From: Acidobacteriota bacterium
Lineage (GTDB): Bacteria > Acidobacteriota > Terriglobia > Bryobacterales > JACQDG01
DNA length: 7,066 nucleotides
Direction of reading: 5' to 3'
NCBI GenBank assembly: GCA_016201185.1
Contig: JACQDG010000309.1
Location: 1-7,066, forward strand
Each line of letters begins with the position of its first letter. Positions within the stretch are counted from its first letter, which is position 1. The position numbers and the translations under genes are program-made. This document shows positions 1-6,734 of this stretch, piece after piece. Under the pieces are notes generated by a model. That model was not told the origin of the DNA and ran no database searches. It worked only from the letters and a program-made list of their open reading frames with translations.

Positions 1-1
1 C

Positions 2-127
2 GTCCAGGGCCGCGCCGTGCTGACCGTTCCGGTGACGCATCCGGCGGCCACGGTGTGGATCACCCGCATTCGCCCCGCCGGCGGCCACTGGCTTCCTGCC
101 CGCGGCTCGATCACAGTGGTACGTTAA
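2..127 (+). CDS. C-terminal end of an unidentified protein (5' end outside window)
   Basis: An open frame runs from the window edge to a TAA at 125-127 and gives 41 residues ending in GSITVVR. The segment has alternating hydrophobic residues (AVLTVPV, ATVWITRI, SITVV), as expected of a beta-rich C-terminal domain, for example an immunoglobulin-like or jelly-roll tail. Its codons are rich in G or C at the third position, as in the genes downstream, which supports real coding. I do not recognise the family and the fragment is too short to assign a function. It is separated by 168 bases from the next gene and need not belong to the same operon. Confidence 0.55.
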   Translation, partial: VQGRAVLTVPVTHPAATVWITRIRPAGGHWLPARGSITVVR

Positions 128-295
128 TCAGAAAAAGAGGTTCTAGTAACAGCGACATTCACCATTACTGGAGGAATGTCCGAGTCCGGCCCAGCGGATC
201 ATATACATCTCTAAGCTGGACGCCTTGAGGCACAGCACTGCGACTCACCTACAGAGTTTTTCTGAGTTTGCCGATAGCAACAGCAGCAAACGCCG

Positions 296-2315
296 ATGCT
301 GTGGAAAATTGCGAAACATGTGTGTGCCGGCCTGACGTTCGCGATTGCTCTGCTGACGCCGACCGCCCGGCCGCAGGCGCCAGCCACAGTTCCATCTGAC
401 GGCACATCGCCGGAGGCGGTGCTGTTCAACAGCTTTCCCGTGGTCGAGGCGGCCACCCTGCACGCGCAGGCACTCGAGGAGGCGCCGGCTAGCGTTACCG
501 TGATCTCCGCCGAAGAGATTCGCCGGTACGGATTCCGCACGCTGGGCGAGGTCCTGGCGGCGGTGCGCGGGTTCTACATTACTTACGATCGCACTTATCA
601 CTACGCCGGCGTGCGCGGCTTCTCGCTTCCCGGCGATTACAACACCCGCTTTCTGGTTATGCTCAACAGCCACTACCTCACGGACAACGTCTACAGCTCC
701 AATGGCTTTTTTGGGCAGGACTTCGGGCTGGACATGGACCTTGTCAAGCGCATCGAGGTTGTGCGTGGTCCGTCCTCATCGCTGTACGGCAGTAACGGCA
801 TCTTCGCCCCCATCAACATCGTGACCCAGTCGCCGGTCGAGGCCAAGCGCCTGGCCACCAGCACGGAAACAGGCAGCTTCGGCGAAAAGAAGATCCTGCT
901 CTCCTCGGCGATGAATCTGGGCCACGGCGCCAACCTGCTGGTTTCCGCCTCGGTGTTCCACAACGGCGGCCAGTCGCTTTATTTCCCGGAGTTTGACCGG
1001 CCCGAAACCAACTTCGGCCGCGCGCCCGACGCCGATGGCGAGCGGGGTTACCACACGTTCGCCAACCTGGTCTGGCGCAACTGGAGCTTCACCGGCTATT
1101 TTGGCTCGCGGGAGAAGCAGATTCCCACCGGCTGGTTCAGCACGATCTTCGGCGACCCGGCAAACAAAACTCTCGACCAGCGCGGGTTTTTCGAAGCGGC
1201 CTACTCGCGCGACCTCTCCGCGAAATCGCAAGGTGAGGTGGCGTGTTTACTATGATCAGTACCGTTATCGAGCGCGTTATGACTATGCGCTCGCGGGCGG
1301 AATCCAGGATGCCCGCGATCTTACCGCCGGCGACTGGGTGGGGTCGCGGCTGTCCTACGATTTTACCGTGCCGCGTGTCGGCACTTTGACCGTGGGCTCC
1401 GAACTGAACGTCGATCTCCGCACGCTGCAACGGTACTACGCGGTTTCTCCCCAGCCCGTCGAATATCTGCATGTGAACAACCCGGATATTTTGTACGGCC
1501 TGTTCGCGCAGCAGCAGTGGCAGCTTTCGCCGGCCTGGAACGCGTACTTCGGCGTGCGTTTCGACGACTCGAAGAGCAACGCCCGCTTCATTTCTCCTCG
1601 TCTCGCATTGATTTACCAGCCCACCGACCGATCTACGTATAAATTCCTGTACGGGCGCGCGTTCCGCGAACCGAATGCCTACGAGATGTTCTACGAAGAC
1701 GGCGTGTCGCTGGTAGGCAATGCCGGGCTGCGCCCGGAACACGCTCAAACGCTCGAGGTCGCAGCCGAGCGGAAGCTCACGAAGGATCTGAGCGGATTGC
1801 TCACCGTGTACCACTACTGGCTGGGCGGATTGATTCAAGCGGTTACGCTGGACGGCGGATTGTTGCAATACCAGAATGTGGCCAGGAACGGCGCCACCGG
1901 TGTGGAAGTGGAACTCAGCGGCCGTCCGGCTGCATGGATCGAGACGACGGCCAGCCTGGCACTACAGCGCGCGACGAACACCGAAAGCAACACTCCGATG
2001 ACGAATTCGCCGGCGCGCGTCGCTAAGCTGCGGGCTGCCGTTCCCTTTCTGAAGAGCCGGCTGGAGACGGCGGCTGCGGTTCAATACCTCAGCTCCCGAA
2101 CAACGGTGTCCGGCAGCGCCGTTCCGCCCGTGTGGCTCGCCGACCTGACCTTCACCACTAACCGGATCAATGCCTATTTCGACCTGCAGTTCGGCATTCG
2201 CAGCCTGCTGGATCGCGCCTACTACGATCCGGCGGGTGTCGGCCTCATCCAGGACCGGATTCGTCAAGACGGACGCGCAGTGTTTCTGAAGCTGATATGG
2301 CGCACCAGGGAATAA
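296..2315 (+). pseudogene. TonB-dependent outer-membrane receptor, broken by a single-base frameshift
   Basis: This encodes a ligand-gated outer-membrane beta-barrel that would import a substrate using energy from TonB-ExbB-ExbD; the substrate cannot be read from the sequence. The start ATG at 296 follows an in-frame TAG at 275 and has no clear ribosome binding site. Residues 1-30 form a signal peptide (Lys/His n-region, core VCAGLTFAIALL, likely cut after RPQA). The plug spans about residues 60-178, with SVTVISAEEI at its start, GVRGF, then RIEVVRGPSSSLYGSNG and INIVT at its end. The rest is barrel, with typical FGVRFDDSK, YGRAFREPN, GLRPEHAQTLE and NGATGVEVE patches and a last strand VFLKLIW. 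The frame from 296 ends at TGA 1253-1255, while the barrel continues one frame over to TAA 2313-2315. Removing one G at 1240/1241 restores a continuous protein of about 672 residues, a normal length for the family. It heads a cluster with a binding protein and a hybrid kinase. It may be a true pseudogene or a sequencing error. Confidence 0.9.
1238..1242 (+). other. Frameshift point in the TonB receptor (one extra G)
   Basis: Upstream the frame reads Q-G-E-V (codons 1229-1240). Downstream the family-like sequence R-V-Y-Y-D-Q starts at 1242 in the next frame. Skipping the single G at 1241 joins them as GEVRVYYDQ with no residue lost, so one inserted base in the GG doublet explains the break. 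There is no obvious slippery heptamer, and the out-of-frame stop lies only about 12 bases downstream. Confidence 0.8.
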
Positions 2316-3262
2316 CAGGTGCGATATGGCCCATCGCATTGGGATTGGCATTGCTCCTGCCGTGGCAATGGAGGGCGCGGGGGAACGACCGCGAGCCCCG
2401 GGCCGGGATCGCCCCGGTCACCGTAGTTGCCAATACAAGCATCGAGGCCCACCGGGAGGCAATCGCGGGGATCCAGGCGGCGCTGGCGAAATCCTCAACC
2501 GAGGTTCGCGTTGTGGATCTCAGCCAGCGCACAAGCGAACAAACCGGTTCGAACCGGCTTGCCGCGCCGGGAACACGCGTCATTATCGCCATGGGGTCGG
2601 ACGCGCTGGCGCTGGTGGCCGCCGAGCGGGTGGCGATCCCGGTGATCTGCACGATGATCTTGCGTAGCAACCGGGCCGCAGATGTGCCCGCCCTGAACCC
2701 AGCAGCGACCATTTCGCTCGACGTGCCGATCGCGGCCCTGCTGTCCCGCTTGAAACAGGTCTTTCCTGGGAAGACGCGCCTGGGAATCATCCGCAATCCT
2801 GCGGCGGGAGGTCTTACCGCCGCCGCGCTGCAGGGTCGCGCGCAGCAGGAAGGCTTTTCGGCGCTGATAGCAGAGGCCGGCGGGGCCGAGCAACTTCTGC
2901 CTGTATTCCAGGGGTTCAAAGGCCGTGTCGATTTTGTGTGGTGCCTGCCGGATGGTGTCCTCTATAACAGCGCCACCATCAAGCCGCTGATCCTGGCCTC
3001 GATCAAGAACCAATTGCCGCTCATCGGATTCTCGGAAAACTTCGCGAGGGCCGGAGCGGCCATCGGCATATATCCGGATTTCCGCGATGTGGGCCTGCAG
3101 ACGGGCGAAGCGGCTCAACAGATCCTCAGCGGGGGCGCCGTGCCTGTGGTCGAAGGCCCGCGGAAGCTCAAGATGGCGGTAAACCAGAGCGTTCTGCGAC
3201 TCATTGGGCTGCGCTACTCACAGCCGGCGTCCGGCGCAGAAGATTTTGCGGTGCTCCCGTGA
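2297..3262 (+). CDS. ABC_sub_bind family (COG2984-like) periplasmic substrate-binding protein
   Basis: The protein (321 aa) resembles the PF04392 binding proteins, which have two Rossmann-like lobes and are usually annotated as ABC-transporter substrate-binding proteins of the TrpX type. The visible pattern fits: PVTVVANTS at about residue 40, an IIAMGSDALALV strand-loop near 97-108, LGIIRNP, a hinge region VDFVWCLPDG, PLIGFSE, then GIYPDF (D261), GLQTGEAAQQIL and the terminal KMAVNQS (N296). The ATG lies 19 bases before the end of the receptor gene and has a GAAG at 2288-2291, five bases upstream, so translation is probably coupled. The N-terminus has a hydrophobic stretch (about 9-23) but no Lys/Arg before it and no lipobox Cys, so export is likely but the signal is atypical. 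No permease or ATPase gene is adjacent. Context between a TonB receptor and a membrane kinase suggests a sensory role. The ligand is unknown. Confidence 0.85.
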   Translation: MAHQGITGAIWPIALGLALLLPWQWRARGNDREPRAGIAPVTVVANTSIEAHREAIAGIQAALAKSSTEVRVVDLSQRTSEQTGSNRLAAPGTRVIIAMGSDALALVAAERVAIPVICTMILRSNRAADVPALNPAATISLDVPIAALLSRLKQVFPGKTRLGIIRNPAAGGLTAAALQGRAQQEGFSALIAEAGGAEQLLPVFQGFKGRVDFVWCLPDGVLYNSATIKPLILASIKNQLPLIGFSENFARAGAAIGIYPDFRDVGLQTGEAAQQILSGGAVPVVEGPRKLKMAVNQSVLRLIGLRYSQPASGAEDFAVLP

Positions 3263-5664
3263 ACACCCTAATTCCAGCCCCCATACGCCGCACCAGCCTC
3301 TTCGGCCGGGTGCTGCTCTCTAACGTTGTGCTGGTGGGGACCGCCGTCGCATGCCTGGCGGGCCTTTTCCTGGTTACGCAACGCTCTGCGTTACAGCGCC
3401 AGTTGGAAGCGCGCGCTGACCTGTTGGCGGAGTTTCTGGCCAGCGAGAGCGAACTGTCGATGCTGGTGCGAAACCGGCCGGACCTGGAACGCACGGCGGC
3501 AACGGCACTCGCCAATGAGGACGTTCTGTACGTTATCATGGCCGACGCGAGCGGCCAGGTGATGGCGCGCGTCGCCAGGCAGGGGTTTCCCATATCGGCC
3601 ATTCCGGCGAGGCCTCAGTCGCCCGGCTCCGTGGTTCCCGCGATCATCTTCGACGGGCCGGCCTCGCAGCGCCAATTTATTGATGTCGGAAGGGCCATTT
3701 CCGCAAGCTCCGGCCCTGAGTTACTATCCTGGGAGTCCCCCAAGCCAGCAGCTTCCCATCTCGGCGTGGTGCGTGTCGGTTTCTCCATGGCCAACCAACG
3801 ACACCTGTTTGTTCTCACCGTCGTCAATGGTCTGACCGTGGCCTTCGTAGCGTTGGCGCTGATTATGGCGATCCACTATTTCCAGCTTCGCAGCCTTCTG
3901 AGACCTCTCAACGACCTGGTTACCTTCACCCGCAAGGTGGCGCAAGGCGATCTCAAGCAGCGAGCGCCCGCTGTGAAGATCGACGAAATATCGGATCTGT
4001 CCGTGGCCTTCAACGACATGGTGGGGGAGCTCGAGGTCTCCCGTCAGGAGCTGATGCATTTGGTCCAGGAGGCCCAGGAAGCCAACCGCCTGAAAAGCGA
4101 GTTCCTGGCTAACATGAGCCATGAGATCCGCACGCCGATGAACGGCATTCTGGGCATGACCGAACTAGTCCTGCAGACGAATCTCACACCCGAGCAACGC
4201 GATTATTCGGCGACCGTGAAGAATTCGGCGCTTGCGCTTCTGACAATCATCAACGATGTTCTGGATTTCTCGCGTATGGAGGCGGGGAAAATGGTTCTTG
4301 ATCCCGTCCCGTTCGTATTGCAGGAAATGCTCGACCAAACGCTCAAGGCACTCGCGTTGCGCGCGCATCAGAAGGGGCTTGAACTGCTGTGCCGCGTCGC
4401 TCCTGACTTACCGGAGGTGCTGCTGGGGGATCCCATCCGCTTGCGCCAGATCTTGCTCAATCTTGTGGGCAACGCCATCAAGTTCACGGACCAGGGCGAA
4501 GTGCTGGTCTCGGCCGAGGTAGATAGCGAGAGCGACAGCAGGCTAATGTTGCACTTCGTGGTCAGCGATACAGGCATTGGCATCGCCGCTGAGCACCAAA
4601 AAGCTATCTTCGACGCCTTCACCCAGGCGGATGGCTCGACCACGCGCAAATACGGGGGCACCGGTCTCGGCCTGGGAATCAGCTCGCGGCTAGTCGACTT
4701 AATGGGTGGCCGCATCTGGGTGGAAAGCCGGCACGGCGAGGGAAGTCACTTTCACTTCACGGGGAGGGTCGGACGCACCGCCAAAAGCGCGCACGCGCCG
4801 CCGCTGAGCCGTGAGCAACTGGTCGGGATGCGCGTGCTGATCGTGGATGATAACGCAATCAATCGACGCATTCTGAACGAGATCTGCACTGGCTGGGGCA
4901 TGCGGCCCGATCCGGCAGGCTCGGGGTTGGTGGGGCTCACGTTGATGCACAAGGCGCAGACTGCGGGGAACCCCTACTGCCTGGTGCTGCTTGACGCTCA
5001 GATGCCAGAGATGGATGGTTTCGACGTCGCGTGGCGTATTCGGCAGGATGTGGATTTGAGCAAGGCGGTGATCATGATGCTCAGCTCGTGCGATCTGCCC
5101 GATGAGGCGGCCCGGTGCCGCGAGTTGGGTATCGCCCGCTACCTGGTTAAGCCCGTCATGCAAGCGGAGTTGCTGAACGCGATTCTGGTGACTCTCGGGC
5201 TGGCAACACAGCCGCCCCAGATCGACCGTGCCGCCGAGGGCCCGCCGGCCAATACCGACAAGCTCGCCGGCCTTCGCGTTTTAATCGCCGAAGATAATCC
5301 CGTCAATCGCAAGCTGGTGACCAGGCTGCTCGAGAAAAGATCGGTTGTGCCCGTAACCGCGACCAACGGCCATGAAGTACTGCGCGCGCTCGATGGAGGT
5401 TCGTTCGACCTGATTCTCATGGACATACAGATGCCTGGCATGGACGGCTTAGAGGCTACTGTGGCGATTCGGCGACGGGAGAAGGCGGCTGGCGGACACA
5501 TGCCGATACTTGCGATGACGGCGCATGCCATGGCCGGCGACCGCGAAAAGTGCCTCGAGGCAGGGATGGATGGATACATCACCAAGCCGATGAACCCTGC
5601 GGAGCTGTACGGAGCTATTGCGGAAGTCCTCGCAACCACGGCGGCTCCGCGTAAGCTAGCGTAA
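3259..5664 (+). CDS. Membrane hybrid sensor histidine kinase (HAMP-HisKA-HATPase-REC-REC)
   Basis: This 801-residue kinase likely senses a periplasmic cue, autophosphorylates and passes phosphate to its own receivers. TM1 is about 18-39 and TM2 about 184-205, enclosing a periplasmic domain of about 145 residues with a Cache/CHASE8-like look (DVLYVIMADASGQVMARV) that I cannot assign firmly. HAMP spans about 209-261 (P216, DEISDL). HisKA carries H288 in SHEIRTPMNG. The ATPase domain has N-box N401/N405, G1 DTGIGI (D437), F-box FDAFTQAD and G2 GTGLGLG (467-473). REC1 keeps D530/D531, phospho-acceptor D579, S609 and K631. REC2 keeps E678/D679, acceptor D722, T754 and K776. There is no HPt or DNA-binding domain, so the final output protein must be encoded elsewhere. 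The GTG start overlaps the previous stop (GTGA, 3259-3262) without a good ribosome binding site, which points to translational coupling to the binding protein. Confidence 0.95.
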   Translation: MNTLIPAPIRRTSLFGRVLLSNVVLVGTAVACLAGLFLVTQRSALQRQLEARADLLAEFLASESELSMLVRNRPDLERTAATALANEDVLYVIMADASGQVMARVARQGFPISAIPARPQSPGSVVPAIIFDGPASQRQFIDVGRAISASSGPELLSWESPKPAASHLGVVRVGFSMANQRHLFVLTVVNGLTVAFVALALIMAIHYFQLRSLLRPLNDLVTFTRKVAQGDLKQRAPAVKIDEISDLSVAFNDMVGELEVSRQELMHLVQEAQEANRLKSEFLANMSHEIRTPMNGILGMTELVLQTNLTPEQRDYSATVKNSALALLTIINDVLDFSRMEAGKMVLDPVPFVLQEMLDQTLKALALRAHQKGLELLCRVAPDLPEVLLGDPIRLRQILLNLVGNAIKFTDQGEVLVSAEVDSESDSRLMLHFVVSDTGIGIAAEHQKAIFDAFTQADGSTTRKYGGTGLGLGISSRLVDLMGGRIWVESRHGEGSHFHFTGRVGRTAKSAHAPPLSREQLVGMRVLIVDDNAINRRILNEICTGWGMRPDPAGSGLVGLTLMHKAQTAGNPYCLVLLDAQMPEMDGFDVAWRIRQDVDLSKAVIMMLSSCDLPDEAARCRELGIARYLVKPVMQAELLNAILVTLGLATQPPQIDRAAEGPPANTDKLAGLRVLIAEDNPVNRKLVTRLLEKRSVVPVTATNGHEVLRALDGGSFDLILMDIQMPGMDGLEATVAIRRREKAAGGHMPILAMTAHAMAGDREKCLEAGMDGYITKPMNPAELYGAIAEVLATTAAPRKLA

Positions 5665-5732
5665 GGCTTGGGAAGTCGGGTTGACTGGTAATTCACGCCC
5701 CGTTTGAGACCGGCTCATGCTCGGCATCAGCG

Positions 5733-5915
5733 GCCCGCCGTTACAACCTCACCATCTCGACCATTCGCAATTTGCTGAACCACACTAACCTGGAGCGATC
5801 GTCGGCAACACCACCTGGCCGCTGTTCGGACAGGCCAACCAAGCCGGCGAGCGCTACTACCCTTGGCGGCACCGGTTTCTCCGAGGCCGCGAACAACCGG
5901 CGGCGGGAGCTGCAC
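5733..5915 (+). pseudogene. Decayed C-terminal remnant of an Oar-like TonB-receptor/carboxypeptidase-regulatory outer-membrane protein
   Basis: Read in three pieces, the stretch matches the characteristic end of large Oar-like outer-membrane proteins that are abundant in acidobacteria. The first piece is RRYNLTIS...RNLLNHTNL (5736-5792). The second, one frame over, is IVGNTTWPLFGQANQAG (5798-5848). The third, back in the first frame, is LGGTGFSEAANNRRRELH (5862-5915). Family members, from memory, end with a pattern such as RRYNL-S--RNLLNHTN--PI-GN-TSPLFGQAN---LGG-GFSEAANNRRLELQ followed by a short last strand. That last strand is not recognisable here. One missing base near 5790-5797 and a compensating gain between 5849 and 5861 explain the frame switches. 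No start, plug or barrel remains, so this is a relic left by a deletion. It is unrelated to the receptor at 296-2315, whose own C-terminus is intact. Confidence 0.75.
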
Positions 5916-5948
5916 CCAAACCGCCCGGTTCCCACAGCGAGCGCAATT

Positions 5949-5970
5949 ATGTTACAGCAATGTTACAACC
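5949..5970 (+). promoter_or_regulatory. Tandem 11-base direct repeat, candidate OmpR/PhoB-family binding site
   Basis: ATGTTACAGCA (5949-5959) is followed directly by ATGTTACAACC (5960-5970). The eight-base unit ATGTTACA is identical in both and spaced one helical turn apart. OmpR/PhoB-family regulators bind as head-to-tail dimers to direct repeats of about 11 bases, so the site fits the response regulator encoded 72 bases downstream. A third, poor unit (4 of 8 matches) starts at 5971. The unit differs from the E. coli pho box, so the identity of the binding protein is inferred. Confidence 0.5.
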
Positions 5971-6026
5971 CGGTGAAATCTCGATTACTCGGCTTTTGGA
6001 TAGCCCAGCAGTGCAGGCCAATGCTC

Positions 6027-6032
6027 TAAGAT
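6027..6032 (+). promoter_or_regulatory. Possible -10 element next to the response-regulator start
   Basis: TAAGAT resembles the sigma-70 -10 consensus (TATAAT, 4 of 6) and ends nine bases before the ATG at 6042. No good -35 lies 16-18 bases upstream. If used, the transcript would begin at or within a few bases of the start codon, which would fit the absence of a ribosome binding site. The prediction is weak. Confidence 0.25.
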
Positions 6033-6041
6033 ATTGTAGTT

Positions 6042-6734
6042 ATGCTCCGTACCATCTACCTCGTGGAAGACGATCTAGATATTGCTTCGCTCGTCCAATT
6101 CAATTTAGAGAAAAACGGCTTCGAGGTTCGTGTGTTCTCAGGGGTGGCTGGGGTGCTACCGGCCGCGGAGAAATCCCAGCCGGACCTCTTCATTCTCGAC
6201 ATCATGTTACCCGATGGGGACGGGCTAGACCTCAGCCGGGACATTCGCGGTTCGCCCGGATTAGTGGCTATCCCCATCATCTTTTTGACGGCGAAAGCCG
6301 AAGAGATGGACCGCGTGCTGGGGCTGGAACTAGGGGCGGACGATTACGTCACCAAGCCTTTCAGTCCTCGAGAGCTCGTGGCCCGGGTGAAAGCCGTCTT
6401 GCGGCGGCTGGACCAGCCAGCGCTGGAGGCCTTGGTTTCGGCCGGAGATCTCACCATTGACCCGGGAGCGGTAAAGGTGATGCTTCGGGGCCAGGAGATT
6501 GACTTGAGCGCGACCGAGTACCGCTTGCTGGAGTACCTGGCTCGCCGTCCTGGCCGCGCTTTTTCGCGCGACCAACTGCTCCAAGCCGTGTGGCAGGAAA
6601 CGCGCTTTGTCACGCCACGGTCGGTGGACGTCTATGTTCGGCGTATCCGAGAGAAAATCGAAGCCGACCCGGAGAATCCTTGTTACATCGTGACTGTCCG
6701 GGGCGCCGGCTACCGTTTTGAGGCGCCGCAGTGA
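6042..6734 (+). CDS. OmpR/PhoB-family response regulator transcription factor
   Basis: The 230-residue protein is a DNA-binding response regulator of normal length. The receiver (about 3-118) has the acidic pocket E9/D10/D11, phospho-acceptor D53 in LDIMLPDGDG, T83 in FLTAK and K105 in GADDYVTKPFSPREL. The C-terminal winged helix (about 130-228) shows DLSATEYRLLEYLARRPGRAFSRDQLL, the recognition-helix region RSVDVYVRRIREKIE and the terminal wing VRGAGYRFE. It is most like PhoB/PhoP regulators, and the PhoR-like kinase in the next gene supports a phosphate-type pair, but the signal cannot be proven from sequence. ATG 6042 sits right before the conserved receiver start (TIYLVEDD) and lacks a Shine-Dalgarno sequence. 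A tandem 11-base repeat 72 bases upstream may be its own operator. Its stop overlaps the next gene's GTG start. Confidence 0.95.
   Translation: MLRTIYLVEDDLDIASLVQFNLEKNGFEVRVFSGVAGVLPAAEKSQPDLFILDIMLPDGDGLDLSRDIRGSPGLVAIPIIFLTAKAEEMDRVLGLELGADDYVTKPFSPRELVARVKAVLRRLDQPALEALVSAGDLTIDPGAVKVMLRGQEIDLSATEYRLLEYLARRPGRAFSRDQLLQAVWQETRFVTPRSVDVYVRRIREKIEADPENPCYIVTVRGAGYRFEAPQ
6720..6723 (+). promoter_or_regulatory. Ribosome binding site for the PhoR-like kinase
   Basis: GAGG ends seven bases before GTG 6731, inside the last codons of the response regulator. It supports GTG 6731 as the start of the downstream kinase. Confidence 0.5.

Larger units (their letters stand above)
5665..6041. other. Intergenic region between kinase operon and two-component pair
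   Basis: This 377-base gap has no intact gene. It contains a decayed Oar-like receptor tail (5733-5915) and a tandem 11-base repeat (5949-5970). I see no clear rho-independent terminator after the kinase stop and no tRNA or structured RNA. The last 90 bases or so are more AT-rich than the coding regions and probably hold the promoter of the response-regulator gene. Confidence 0.7.

Noticed and set aside
176..214. Mini-ORF of 12 codons (MSESGPADHIHL) just after a GGAGG sequence upstream of the TonB receptor
   Set aside because: GGAGG (170-174) lies only one base from the ATG, too close to work as a ribosome binding site, and the peptide has no leader-peptide features.
225..255. TTGAGG and TACAGA as a promoter for the TonB-receptor operon
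   Set aside because: The spacer is 19 bases and both hexamers are poor matches; this would be expected by chance.
251..264. CAGA-GTTTT-TCTG inverted repeat before the receptor start
   Set aside because: A four-base stem is too short to be a credible terminator or operator.
776..1231. Long minus-strand open frames opposite the TonB receptor, and similar ones opposite the kinase and regulator
   Set aside because: They are antisense shadows common in GC-rich DNA; the plus strand encodes clear conserved domains across the same stretches.
993..1241. Separate gene starting at ATG 993
   Set aside because: Up to 1241 this frame is a shadow of the receptor's first frame; only from 1242 does it carry real receptor sequence.
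5649..5665. GCGTAAG repeated ten bases apart at the end of the hybrid kinase gene
   Set aside because: It is only seven bases long, lies at the stop codon, has no hairpin potential beyond GCTAGC and no T-run, so it is neither a terminator nor a clear regulatory repeat.
5772..6029. Open frame of about 85 codons between the kinase and the regulator
   Set aside because: It starts at a TTG without a ribosome binding site and its recognisable parts belong to the Oar-like relic, with the middle out of frame.
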